A DNA stretch of 64,000 nucleotides, taken from Hyphomonas sediminis. GTDB taxonomy: Bacteria > Pseudomonadota > Alphaproteobacteria > Caulobacterales > Hyphomonadaceae. Below are positions 1 to 8,200 of the stretch, one piece after another. Position 1 is the stretch's first letter. Each line of letters opens with the position of its first letter. The notes below the pieces were generated by a model. The model saw only the letters and a program-made list of their open reading frames with translations, was not told the origin of the DNA and did not search any database. A program made the translations under genes and the position numbers. Where the stretch lies: contig NZ_JAIEZP010000001.1 in assembly GCF_019679475.1 (NCBI RefSeq), positions 310,001-374,000 on the forward strand, given 5' to 3'.

Positions 1-646
1 GCAGGATCACTTCGCATCCCGCCGCCCCGGTCTTCGTCAGCCCCAGCGTCAGCACGTCCACGCCCGCTTTCCAGCTCATCTCGGCCGGCGTTGCGCCCGT
101 ATGTATCAGCGCATTGCCAAAACGCGCGCCGTCCATATGCACCGCCAGCCTGCCATTCTTCGCCCGCGCGGCAAAGCGCGCCACTTCTTCGGGCGTATAG
201 GCCATGCCGCATTCGGTCAGGTTCGTCAGCGACAGCGCCGCCGGCGGCGTGCCATGCACGAAGCTGGGGTTCACCTCGCCCAGATAGTCCGCAAACGCAT
301 TATAGTCGATCTTCGCGCCCGCGCCCGGCAGCAGCTGCAAACGTCCGCCGCCGGTAAAGAACTCCACCGCCCCGCGCTCATCCATCTGGATATGCGCTTC
401 GCTGTGGCACAGCACAGACCCGATCGGCGGGCAGAAGCAGGACAGCGCCAGCGCGTTGGACGCCGTGCCCGAAGCCGTCATCCAGAAATCAAAGTCGTCC
501 GTCTCGAACACGTCCGCCAGCCGCGCCCGCAGCCGCGCCGTCACCTTGTCAGCGCCGTAGCTCGCTTCGATGCCGGAATTGACCCGCGCCATCGCGTCCA
601 GAACGGAAGGATGCGCCGGCGCAGACGTGTCGGAGGAAAAGTTCAT
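1..646 (-). CDS. ltaE: Low-specificity L-threonine aldolase, C-terminus cut by window edge
   Basis: PLP-dependent enzyme splitting L-threonine or L-allo-threonine into glycine and acetaldehyde in the cytosol. The first 215 residues are present and the rest lies left of position 1. Visible features are the cofactor-stacking His in CHSEAH (about residue 81), HMDGAR at 170-175, and the Schiff-base lysine in LTLGLTKTG (Lys205). ATG at 646 is followed by a good fold-type I N-terminus (MNFSSDTSAPAHPSV). It lies 13 bases downstream of the reductase gene on the same strand and is probably co-transcribed with it. The family is clear; the exact substrate preference is inferred. Confidence 0.88.
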   Translation of the reverse strand, partial: MNFSSDTSAPAHPSVLDAMARVNSGIEASYGADKVTARLRARLADVFETDDFDFWMTASGTASNALALSCFCPPIGSVLCHSEAHIQMDERGAVEFFTGGGRLQLLPGAGAKIDYNAFADYLGEVNPSFVHGTPPAALSLTNLTECGMAYTPEEVARFAARAKNGRLAVHMDGARFGNALIHTGATPAEMSWKAGVDVLTLGLTKTGAAGCEVIL

Positions 647-659
647 TTGCGCGGCCCCT

Positions 660-1412
660 TCAGACTTGCGTGTCAGGTGTCTGCCACATCAGGTGCTGCC
701 CGCCATCGCAGGCAATCATCTGACCCGTCACGCTCGATGCGCCGATCAGGTAGCGCAGCGCGCCCACTACTTCTTCGGGCGAGCCGCCCTCCCCCGTCAG
801 CGTCGCGGCCTTCTCGGCGGCAAATTGCTCTGGTGTCTGATGCACGCTTTGCAGGGTCGGCCCCGGCGCAATCGCATTGACGCGCACCCTCGGCGCAAAG
901 GCCTGCGCCATCGTCTGCGTCGCCTGCCACAGCGCCGCCTTGGAAAGTGTGTAGGTGAAAAAGCGCGGGTCGAGTTTCAGGACGCGCTGGTCGATCAGGT
1001 TCACCACCAGCCCGCGCTCGTCGTCAGGCAGGCTCGCCGCGAAAAGCTGGGCGAGGTGAACCGGCGCGCGCAGGTTCGGCTCGAAATGATGGTCCCAATC
1101 TACGCGCGTGTGCTCGCCTGCGCTGTCTTCGGCAAAGGTTGACGCCGAATTGACCAGAAGTGTCACGGGTTGTCCCGGAAATGTATTCAAACGGCCCCAA
1201 AAAGACACACGTTGCGCCTCTTCGGACAGGTCACAATCGAACATCTCCGCCCGTCCGCCGCGCGCGCGAATAGCATCAACCACCGCCTGCGCCTGCCCCT
1301 CGGAGCTGCGGTAGTGCACCGCCACCGTCCAGCCGTCCGCGCCCAGCGCTTCGGCCATGGCCCGGCCAAGGCGGGTTCCCGCCCCCGTTACCAGCGCGCC
1401 CTTCGGTGTCAT
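660..1412 (-). CDS. SDR-family pteridine reductase-like oxidoreductase (PTR1/FolM type)
   Basis: Short-chain dehydrogenase of 250 residues with an NADPH-binding TGAGTRLG near residue 9 and catalytic Tyr154/Lys158 (YTLSK). The usual SDR serine is replaced by Asp141, exactly 13 residues before the tyrosine. PTR1 and FolM share this Asp-Tyr-Lys layout, and the C-terminal TGQMIACDGGQHL also resembles them. It may therefore reduce dihydropterins or dihydrofolate, which fits folA and thyA some 10 kb away. Its ATG overlaps the stop of the upstream antiporter gene by 4 bases (ATGA), so translation is probably coupled. The pteridine substrate is inference; the SDR fold is certain. Confidence 0.85.
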   Translation of the reverse strand: MTPKGALVTGAGTRLGRAMAEALGADGWTVAVHYRSSEGQAQAVVDAIRARGGRAEMFDCDLSEEAQRVSFWGRLNTFPGQPVTLLVNSASTFAEDSAGEHTRVDWDHHFEPNLRAPVHLAQLFAASLPDDERGLVVNLIDQRVLKLDPRFFTYTLSKAALWQATQTMAQAFAPRVRVNAIAPGPTLQSVHQTPEQFAAEKAATLTGEGGSPEEVVGALRYLIGASSVTGQMIACDGGQHLMWQTPDTQV

Positions 1413-2410
1413 CCGGTCACCATCTGGGCCAGCGCCGAAATGTTCGTGCCTGAGACGAGACCATAGATATAGAGCGCATACAGCAGCAGCAGCAGCAGGC
1501 CGAGCAACCGGCCCATCTTGATCCGCGTCATGATCAGGATCGCCAGCAGCACCACGGAAGCGCCCATCGCCCAGTGATCATACCGCTGGAACATCGGCGC
1601 CACGTCGAACGGCCCGAACAGCGCCACAAGGCCGCCTGCGCCCAACAGGTTGAACACGTTGGAGCCCAGCACATTGCCAACCACCACGTCGCCGCGATGC
1701 CGGAAAGCTGCCGCCAGTCCCGCGCCGATCTCCGGCAGCGACGTGCCCAGCGCCAGGATCGTAAGCCCGATCCACTCGTCGGGCACATTGAAATGGCGCG
1801 CGACGCCTTCGCCCCCTGTAATGATGAAACCAGACGCGAAGATGAGACCCGCAATGCCCAGCGGCGCATAGAAGATCGCGCGCCAGAGCGGCGGGTTCAT
1901 CGTCACGGCCTCTTCATTGCCCGTGCCCCGGCCAGCGATCTGATCGCGACGCGCGGCAAAGATCGAGAAACCCGAATACCCCACCAGCACCAGCAGGAAG
2001 CAGACCCCCATCACCGGATCGAGCGGCATGATTGCCGTCATGCCGATCCAGATGAAGGTCGCCAGCAATAGCATAAACAGCGCCCGCCCCTGCCCGGCGC
2101 CGCCCGTGCGATAAGTGAAGAGCAGCGCTGGAATAGCCGCCACCATCAGGACGTTTGCAATGTTGGAGCCGACAATATTGCCGATTGCGAGGCCGGGACT
2201 ACCCGACAGGGCTGCATTGGCGGAGATGAACATCTCCGGCGCCGATGTGCCAAATCCAACGATGAAAATACCGGCGACCAGGGGCGATACGCCCATTGCA
2301 CGGCCTATTCCCAGCGCGCCCCGCACCAACAGGTCGCCAGCGACCGCCATCAGCAGGAGCCCGCCAAACAGGTAACCAAGCAGGATGGGATCGGGCACCA
2401 CCTGCTCCAC
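1409..2410 (-). CDS. Calcium/sodium antiporter (CaCA family, YrbG-like)
   Basis: Inner-membrane cation exchanger of 333 residues, the usual size for bacterial K+-independent Ca2+/Na+ antiporters. It has the two inverted alpha-repeats that define the CaCA family: GFGTSAPEMFISANAAL with GNIVGSNIANV in the N half, and LALGTSLPEIGAGLAAA with GNVLGSNVFNL in the C half. The acidic residues in the SAPE and SLPE segments are the expected ion ligands. About ten hydrophobic segments are visible. The start is GTG at 2410, five bases after the stop of a 28-codon membrane-peptide ORF and without an obvious Shine-Dalgarno of its own, so re-initiation from the small ORF is plausible. Confidence 0.9.
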   Translation of the reverse strand: MEQVVPDPILLGYLFGGLLLMAVAGDLLVRGALGIGRAMGVSPLVAGIFIVGFGTSAPEMFISANAALSGSPGLAIGNIVGSNIANVLMVAAIPALLFTYRTGGAGQGRALFMLLLATFIWIGMTAIMPLDPVMGVCFLLVLVGYSGFSIFAARRDQIAGRGTGNEEAVTMNPPLWRAIFYAPLGIAGLIFASGFIITGGEGVARHFNVPDEWIGLTILALGTSLPEIGAGLAAAFRHRGDVVVGNVLGSNVFNLLGAGGLVALFGPFDVAPMFQRYDHWAMGASVVLLAILIMTRIKMGRLLGLLLLLLYALYIYGLVSGTNISALAQMVTG

Positions 2411-2415
2411 GCCGA

Positions 2416-2502
2416 TTAGTCGAGGCGCTTGAACTCGATAAGGTTCAGAATGCCAAAGACAACAACGATAGCAGCAATGGCGATCAGGGAAGGATGGATC
2501 AT
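2416..2502 (-). CDS. Tiny single-span membrane peptide (28 aa)
   Basis: A 28-codon ORF starting with ATG at 2502 reads MIHPSLIAIAAIVVVFGILN followed by LIEFKRLD. This is one hydrophobic helix of about 19 residues with a basic/acidic cytoplasmic tail. A GAGG sits about ten bases upstream of the ATG. The stop lies five bases before the GTG of the Ca2+/Na+ antiporter, an arrangement typical of coupled partners. It could be a small regulatory subunit of the transporter, or simply a coupling ORF. No family is recognised. Confidence rests on the ribosome-binding site, the clean helix and the spacing. Confidence 0.5.
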   Translation of the reverse strand: MIHPSLIAIAAIVVVFGILNLIEFKRLD

Positions 2503-2661
2503 AATATCTGCCTCAGCCCGTCAAAAAGAAGGTCGATTTGCGCTGTCCTTAGCGCGCGTTGTCGCACTTGGCGAGCCAATTCGGCATCTTTTTCGTAATG
2601 TTTGACAGGGGCCTGACGCAGCGTAACCCAGCCAGAACCGGTAATCCGCCGGGGAATTCCC

Positions 2662-4116
2662 CTATTTCTTGATCTCGACCGACACGAACTGGTCGAACCA
2701 CCCCCCCGTGTCCCCGCGCCGTTTGACGCGGATCAGGATCGGCTGGTTCGGCGACTGCATCGCCGTCTCCAGGCGCTTCAGCACATCACTGACCGCGCCA
2801 ACGGACTGGAAGTTCACTTCCACGATCACGTCGCCGCGGCGCAGCTTGCCATAAGCGCGCCCGCGCGTGCTGACGCCGGTGACCGCCACGCCCGACATGT
2901 CTCGCGGAACGCCAAAGCGGCGGCGGACATCATCATCGAGCGCCACCATATCTGCGCCAAGATCGTTGGAGAGGCCGACCGCTTCGGTGGGAGCAGCTGT
3001 CACCGCTTCCTTTTCCTCCGGCAGCTCGCCCAGCGTGACGGCGACATCGCGCTGGCGGCCATCGCGCACGATGCTGAGCGTCACCGGCTTGCCGATCGGC
3101 TTTTCAGACAGCATCCGCGTCATTTCCCGCACGCCGGCAACGGACCGTCCATCGATGGAGAGGATGAGATCACCCACTTCCAGCTTTGCCTTGGCAGCGG
3201 GGCTATCATCGGTGATGCGCGTGATGATGGTACCGGAGGTGCCTTTGGCCTTGTAGGCCTTGATCAGCGACTCGTCCGCATCCTGCACATTCACGCCCAG
3301 CCAGGGGCGATGCACCCGGCCTTCCTTGATCAGCTGCTGCGAAATCCGCTTCACCGTGTTGGACGGTACAGAGAAGCCGAGACCGATGGAGCCACCAGAC
3401 TGCGAGATGATCGCGGTGTTCACGCCGATCACCTGGCCGTTCAGATTGAACAGCGGGCCACCGGAATTGCCCTGGTTGATGGCCGCGTCGGTCTGGATGA
3501 AATTGTCAGACCGCCCCGTATTGAGGTCACGGCCCGTCGCCGAAATGATGCCTGCCGAAACCGAGCCGCCAAAGCCGAGCGGGTTACCGATGGCAATCAC
3601 CCAATCGCCCACTTCCGCCTTGTCGCTGTCGGCCAGCTCTACAAATGGCAGGGGCGACTTGGAGCTGACTTTCAGGACGGCGATGTCCCCATCCCTGTCG
3701 CGCCCAACGATCTTGGCGTCGAGCGTACGGCCGTCAGAGAAGATGACTTCAATTGTGTCGGCCTTCTCGATCACATGGTTGTTGGTGATAATGTAGCCAT
3801 CGGCGCTGATGACGAAGCCAGAACCCAGCGAGCCTTCGCGCTGAAAGCCATCATCATTACGTCCGAAATAATCGTTGAAGCGTTCCGCCGGAGAGCCTTC
3901 CGGGAAGGTTGGCAGGCGGCTGGCCACCACTTGCGAGGTGGAGATGTTCACCACCGCTGGCATCAGCCGTTTGGCCAGCACACTGAAGCTCTGAGGCGCC
4001 GATTTGGCATCAACCGGAGTGCCGGGGCGCGACAGGCTTCCGCCTGCCTGCTGCGCGAGCGCCACAGGCGCCAAGGCTGCGATCAGGGCGAGCGCCGCGG
4101 CGGCGGTCCGGTTCAT
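2662..4116 (-). CDS. degP: Periplasmic serine endoprotease, DegP/DegQ/Do family
   Basis: Envelope quality-control protease of about 484 residues. The order is signal peptide (MNRTAAAALALIAALAPVAL, cleavage after AQ), trypsin-like domain, then two PDZ domains. The triad is visible as His114 (NNHVIE), Asp144 (DRDGDIAVLK) and Ser218 (QGNSGGPL). I chose the ATG at 4116 because it gives a clean signal peptide and has GGGAG upstream; an in-frame ATG at 4137 would add seven residues. It follows hflK-hflC-DUF2065 on the same strand, a common alphaproteobacterial membrane-protein quality-control cluster. Just beyond its stop is the palindrome GGGGAATTCCCC (2652-2663). DegP and DegQ cannot be told apart here. 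Confidence 0.92.
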   Translation of the reverse strand: MNRTAAAALALIAALAPVALAQQAGGSLSRPGTPVDAKSAPQSFSVLAKRLMPAVVNISTSQVVASRLPTFPEGSPAERFNDYFGRNDDGFQREGSLGSGFVISADGYIITNNHVIEKADTIEVIFSDGRTLDAKIVGRDRDGDIAVLKVSSKSPLPFVELADSDKAEVGDWVIAIGNPLGFGGSVSAGIISATGRDLNTGRSDNFIQTDAAINQGNSGGPLFNLNGQVIGVNTAIISQSGGSIGLGFSVPSNTVKRISQQLIKEGRVHRPWLGVNVQDADESLIKAYKAKGTSGTIITRITDDSPAAKAKLEVGDLILSIDGRSVAGVREMTRMLSEKPIGKPVTLSIVRDGRQRDVAVTLGELPEEKEAVTAAPTEAVGLSNDLGADMVALDDDVRRRFGVPRDMSGVAVTGVSTRGRAYGKLRRGDVIVEVNFQSVGAVSDVLKRLETAMQSPNQPILIRVKRRGDTGGWFDQFVSVEIKK

Positions 4117-4213
4117 GATGGCGGAGACTCCCTTCATGGTCGTTTCTGGTCTGCGTGAACAGACAGTCTTTCCGCCTTTGACTATGGCGCTTTGGCGACC
4201 GGTTGCAACAGAT

Positions 4214-4414
4214 TCAGGCCGTGCGAACTGCAAGCATCAGAAGACCAACACCGACTGCCGCAACCACCAGCCCGCCAAGGGCGATGTCGCGGGGCGGCAG
4301 CTTCGAGAGAAGCTGACCGATCCGCCGCATATAGTCAGGCGCAACTGCGCACAGCACGCCTTCCATCAATAGCCAGACACCAAAGCCGGCGAGGGCGAGC
4401 GTAATCCAGCTCAT
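4214..4414 (-). CDS. DUF2065 (YjeT-like) small membrane protein
   Basis: A 66-residue protein with two hydrophobic segments separated by a basic loop (DYMRRIGQLLSKLPPRD). This matches the DUF2065/YjeT family in length and in the FGVWLLMEGVLCAVAPDYMRR segment. In Escherichia coli yjeT also follows hflC, and here it starts 18 bases after the hflC stop, so the context supports the call. The function is unknown; a role with the HflKC-FtsH protease complex is inferred from conserved neighbourhood only. Confidence 0.85.
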   Translation of the reverse strand: MSWITLALAGFGVWLLMEGVLCAVAPDYMRRIGQLLSKLPPRDIALGGLVVAAVGVGLLMLAVRTA

Positions 4415-4432
4415 CGCCCCGCCCGCTCCAGA

Positions 4433-5329
4433 TCAGCGCGGCCCGCCCGCAGAACGGGCACTGTCGAAGAACTGGTCACACACACCGATCGACTCAGGGC
4501 TGACCACAAGCTGAGTGCCTTCCTGGATGGCCTTCTCGCACGCCACCAGCGCGCGCTGGAAGCGGAAGAACTCAGCGTCCTTGTTATAGGCGTTGGCATA
4601 GACTTCCGTCGCGCGGGCATCGCCCTCACCGCGGATCTTTTCAGCCGCTTCGCGGGCCTGAGCCTCGATGACGGTCTTTTCGCGCTCAGCCTGGGCACGG
4701 ATCAAACGGGCCCGCTCCTCCCCTTCCGAACGGATGCGCTGGGCCTCCTGCAGACGCGCTGTGCGCATCCGGTTGTAGACGCCCTCGGCCACTTCCTGCG
4801 GAAGGTCTGCCTGACGGATACGCACGTCAATGATGTCGACACCGGCCTTGATAAGCTCGGCGTTCACGCTCTCGCGGATCTCATTCATCAAGGCTGCGCG
4901 CTGGCCGGAAATGATTTCCGGAACCGGCACATCCCCCAGCGTCGCCCGGATCGCAGCAACCGTGATCGTATTGATCTGGGTCGTTGCCGCGCTTTCGGTG
5001 CGGAAGCTCTGATAATAACGCAGCGGGTCGTTGATCCGCCAGCGGACGAAGGCATCCACCTGCAGGCGGCGCTGGTCGGAAGCGATCACCTGGATGCCTT
5101 CGATGTCGAGGCCAAGGTTACGTTTGTCGAGAATTTCGACCTGCTGATAGACCGGGATTTTCATGTGCAGGCCTGCTTCGTCGGTGCCCGGCGCATTGAT
5201 GATGCGAACCGGCTTACCAACTTCAAGCACGATGGCCTGTTGCGACTGGCGCACAACGAAAAACACGTTCGAGGCAATGACCAGCCCGACGATGGACAGG
5301 ATCAGGATGAGCCAACCAAAAGCACGCAT
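4433..5329 (-). CDS. hflC: HflC, SPFH/prohibitin-family modulator of FtsH
   Basis: A 298-residue membrane protein with one N-terminal transmembrane helix (LILILSIVGLVIASNVFFVV), an SPFH/band-7 domain in the periplasm and a long alanine/glutamate-rich coiled coil. Typical HflC segments are RRLQVDAFVRWRI and the EGERARLIRAQAEREKT stretch. With HflK it forms the ring that encloses FtsH and tunes membrane proteolysis. Its ATG overlaps the hflK stop by one base (TGATG), so the two subunits are translated in a coupled way. Confidence 0.95.
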   Translation of the reverse strand: MRAFGWLILILSIVGLVIASNVFFVVRQSQQAIVLEVGKPVRIINAPGTDEAGLHMKIPVYQQVEILDKRNLGLDIEGIQVIASDQRRLQVDAFVRWRINDPLRYYQSFRTESAATTQINTITVAAIRATLGDVPVPEIISGQRAALMNEIRESVNAELIKAGVDIIDVRIRQADLPQEVAEGVYNRMRTARLQEAQRIRSEGEERARLIRAQAEREKTVIEAQAREAAEKIRGEGDARATEVYANAYNKDAEFFRFQRALVACEKAIQEGTQLVVSPESIGVCDQFFDSARSAGGPR

Positions 5330-6477
5330 CAGCGCTCTCCTCCACCATTCTGCTGGGTCCGGACACGATCAATCGGCAGGTAAGGCACTGCGCCGGATTT
5401 CTGATCAAGGATCAGCTTGTCGGAACGCTCAAGCACGCGTTCCATCGTTTCCAGATACATACGCTCCCGGGTGACGCGCGGCGCCTTGCGATATTCTTCA
5501 TAGATCTGGTCGAAGCGGGCAGCCTCACCGTTGGCGTCAGCCACAACCTGGTCTCGATAGGCCTCGGCTTCCTGCTGCAGGCGGGAGGCCGTACCGCGTG
5601 CCTGGGGCACGATTTCGTTGGCATACTGCGTTGCCTGGTTGGTGCGGGTCTCGGCGTCCTGCTCGGCAACGTTCACATCGTTGAACGCCTCGATAACAGG
5701 TTGGGGCGGATCAGCCTTGCCGATCTGAACCTGAAGCACCTGAACGCCCGCACGATAATCGTTCAGCAGCGTCTGGGTCTGTTCGGCCACCTGGGCCTGC
5801 ACGCGATCGCGCTCGGTGGTGATGATGTCTTGAAGGCGGGTCTTGCCGACAACTTCGCGCATCACCGACTCAGCGACCATTGCGACTGTCGTTTCCGGGT
5901 CGCGAACGTTGAGCAGGTAGTTTTCGGGATTCTGGGTGTCGACCTTCCAGATGACCGAGAAGTGGATGTCCACGATGTTCTCGTCCTGGGTCAGCATCAG
6001 GCTCTCGTCCTGCGTGCGGCCGATGGGCGTTTCATTGCGCGTTTCCACCTGGATCAGGCGATGGCTTTCAAACGGGGTCGGCAGATGGAAATGAAGGCCG
6101 GGGCCATAATTTGCCTGCCATTTGCCGAAGCGAAAAACGGCAGCCTGCTGGGTCGGGTCGACCACGACGATGCTGGTGGAGAGCCACGCCAGAAGGCCGA
6201 CCCCAACAATGACCAGTACGCCCAGCGGACCAGCGCCGCGGCCAGCGCCCGCGCCACCACCGCCACCCTTGCGTCCACCGCCGCCGCCATTGCGGCGCTG
6301 ACGAAAGCGCTCCTGCATGCGGCGCATCTGTTCTTCCAGATCGGGTTGATCCTTACCGGATTCGGGCTGTTTGCCCGGACGGTTCCAGGGCGAGCCGCCT
6401 TCGCCGCCGCCATTATTGCCGCCTGATCCACCCCCGCCCCACGGGCCGGAACCTTTAGTCTTGTCGTCCCAGGGCAT
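5329..6477 (-). CDS. hflK: HflK, SPFH/prohibitin-family modulator of FtsH
   Basis: A 382-residue partner of HflC. The first 80 residues are a glycine-, arginine- and proline-rich cytoplasmic tail (SGPWGGGGSGG and similar). A single transmembrane helix follows (LGVLVIVGVGLLAWLSTSIVVV), then the SPFH domain and an alanine-rich coiled coil. A Gly-rich N-terminus is normal for HflK. It is the first gene of the hflK-hflC-DUF2065-deg run and is divergent from mrp across about 155 bases that should hold both promoters; I could not assign them with confidence. Confidence 0.95.
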   Translation of the reverse strand: MPWDDKTKGSGPWGGGGSGGNNGGGEGGSPWNRPGKQPESGKDQPDLEEQMRRMQERFRQRRNGGGGGRKGGGGGAGAGRGAGPLGVLVIVGVGLLAWLSTSIVVVDPTQQAAVFRFGKWQANYGPGLHFHLPTPFESHRLIQVETRNETPIGRTQDESLMLTQDENIVDIHFSVIWKVDTQNPENYLLNVRDPETTVAMVAESVMREVVGKTRLQDIITTERDRVQAQVAEQTQTLLNDYRAGVQVLQVQIGKADPPQPVIEAFNDVNVAEQDAETRTNQATQYANEIVPQARGTASRLQQEAEAYRDQVVADANGEAARFDQIYEEYRKAPRVTRERMYLETMERVLERSDKLILDQKSGAVPYLPIDRVRTQQNGGGER

Positions 6478-6632
6478 TCAGCCTCCTGAAATCTGCGTTT
6501 CTCGCCTATATAGAGGCTCTGCCGCGCCTTGCACGCCAAATCGGCTTCCAGGTGCAGCAAAAATGCCGCATTCCGGCGGGCCAGAGCGCCTGCTTGAGGC
6601 CTATGATGGCCGGTTTTACCCGAGGAGTCTTA

Positions 6633-7865
6633 ATGTTTGGATCAAAGCAGAAATCCCGGGAGAAGCTGGCAGCCGCCGTGCAGAAAGCGCTGGGGACGCC
6701 GGATTGGCTGGAGTCCGTCACCATAGGCGACGATGGCCGCGCGATCCTGGTGATCCAGGCGGAGGGCGAGGATGTTGCGATGGCAGAGGCCCGGCGAATG
6801 GAGGCGGAAAACGCCGCCTCGCGCATTGCCGGCATCACCAAGGTGACGACCGTTCTGACCGCGGAAAAGAGTGTACATTCGGGGCATTCTCATCCCCATC
6901 AGGGTCAAAACAGGGACAAAGAGGGACAAACCGGGTCACCTGCGCGACAGATTGAAACGCATCCGGTCCCTGCCGGAACGCGCCGCGTCACCAAGGGCGC
7001 GCGCCTTTCCGATGAAGCTCTCTCTCAGGGCGCCCCGCCGCCGGCGACCCCGATGCGCCCCCTACCGGGCATCGCGCGCATCCTCGTCGTCGCCAGCGCC
7101 AAGGGCGGGGTCGGCAAGTCGACCGTCTCGGTGAACCTCGCCGCTGCGATGGCCAAAGCCGGCATGAAGGTCGGCCTGCTGGACGCCGACATCTATGGCC
7201 CCTCGATCCCGACCATGCTGGGCACGGTGAACGCCGAGCCAGCGACTTCGCCGGGCAAGAAGCTGGTCCCGGTCGAGGCGCACGGGATGAAGACGCTCTC
7301 CATCGGCTACCTCTCCGATCCTGACGCGCCGATGATCTGGCGCGGTCCGATTGTGATGTCGGCGATTACCCAGCTGCTGAACGATGCCGAATGGGGCACG
7401 AAGGAAGACCCGCTGGACCTGCTCATCATCGACACCCCGCCGGGCACGGGCGACGCACAGCTCGCCATCGCGCAGAAAGTGCCGGTGACCGCGGCCATCA
7501 TCGTGACGACGCCGCAGGAAGTAGCCCTTGCCGATGTGCGACGGGGCGCAGCGATGTTTGCCAAGACGCATGTGCCGGTGATCGGCATCGCCGAAACGAT
7601 GAGCTGGTTTGAGGACGCGAACGGCAACCGCCAATACCTGATGGGCGAAGGCGGCGGCCGGAAGATGGCGCAGGCGCTGGGCATTCCCCTGCTCGCCGAA
7701 ATACCGATGATCCAGGCCATCCGCGAAGGCGGCGACAAGGGCGAACCGGCGGCGCTCTCGAAAGGTCCGGCAGCGGATGTTTTTCTGAAACTGGCGCGGA
7801 ACGTTGCCGTGGCGCTGGACGAGCTGGTGACAAAGCCGGCGCCGGAGATTGTGTTTGAGGATTGA
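6633..7865 (+). CDS. mrp: Mrp/NBP35-type Fe-S cluster carrier ATPase, lacking the CxxC motif
   Basis: A 410-residue P-loop ATPase with an N-terminal MIP18/DUF59 domain (1-80), a low-complexity linker (80-145) and a ParA/MinD-like core with deviant Walker A AKGGVGKST (156-164). I chose ATG at 6633 for its GAGGA ribosome-binding site; the frame is open upstream but less plausible. The family normally delivers Fe-S clusters through a C-terminal CPxC pair, but here that segment reads MSWFEDANGNRQYLMGEGGG with no cysteine. As I recall, this loss is common in alphaproteobacterial Mrp proteins. It is divergent from hflK. Confidence 0.9.
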   Translation: MFGSKQKSREKLAAAVQKALGTPDWLESVTIGDDGRAILVIQAEGEDVAMAEARRMEAENAASRIAGITKVTTVLTAEKSVHSGHSHPHQGQNRDKEGQTGSPARQIETHPVPAGTRRVTKGARLSDEALSQGAPPPATPMRPLPGIARILVVASAKGGVGKSTVSVNLAAAMAKAGMKVGLLDADIYGPSIPTMLGTVNAEPATSPGKKLVPVEAHGMKTLSIGYLSDPDAPMIWRGPIVMSAITQLLNDAEWGTKEDPLDLLIIDTPPGTGDAQLAIAQKVPVTAAIIVTTPQEVALADVRRGAAMFAKTHVPVIGIAETMSWFEDANGNRQYLMGEGGGRKMAQALGIPLLAEIPMIQAIREGGDKGEPAALSKGPAADVFLKLARNVAVALDELVTKPAPEIVFED

Positions 7866-7881
7866 GGGGCGCCACGCCCCT
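7865..7881 (+). terminator. Hairpin after mrp
   Basis: AGGGGCG, a CCA loop, then CGCCCCT form a 7-bp perfect stem starting at the mrp stop codon. There is no T-run downstream, so it is either a weak intrinsic terminator or an RNA-stabilising 3' hairpin. Confidence 0.5.
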
Positions 7882-8002
7882 CCCTGTTTCGATACGGATT
7901 TTTCGACAAAAAATTTAAAATATTCAAAGTCCTTTAATCGACAGACACGCGCCCCATATAAAAGGTGCAGGATATTCTTTCTGCTTGCAGAAGGATGCAT
8001 CC

Positions 8003-8137
8003 ATGCCTCGCAAGAAAAACACACCCGCTGTAGAGGCTAAGCGCAAATACGCGGCGCCTTCGCCCCCGCGCATGATCCAGTCTGCGCGACCCGACGCTCC
8101 GCGAAGCCGCAACGCGACTTTGCCAACCAAGGCCTGA
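8003..8137 (+). CDS. Possible small basic protein (44 aa)
   Basis: An ATG at 8003, with AAGGA eight bases upstream, opens 44 codons ending at TGA 8135-8137. The product begins MPRKKNTPAVEAKRKYAAPS and is rich in Arg, Lys, Pro and Ala with no hydrophobic segment. It sits in an otherwise empty gap behind an AT-rich stretch (about 7900-7965) that would suit a promoter. No family is recognised. Composition and ribosome-binding site argue for a real gene, but length and low complexity leave it uncertain. Confidence 0.38.
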   Translation: MPRKKNTPAVEAKRKYAAPSPPRMIQSARPDAPRSRNATLPTKA

Positions 8138-8200
8138 GCGCGAATCTTTCCTGCATTGCAACTTCACTTCCACTGCCCGCATTCGGGCGGAAAGACGCTC

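Noticed and set aside
2499-2600. A minus-strand frame ending in ARQVRQRALRTAQIDLLFDG and overlapping the tiny membrane-peptide start by ATGA
   Set aside because: The sequence looks protein-like, but there is no ATG, GTG or TTG start with a ribosome-binding site near a sensible N-terminus. Probably the 5' leader of the small gene.
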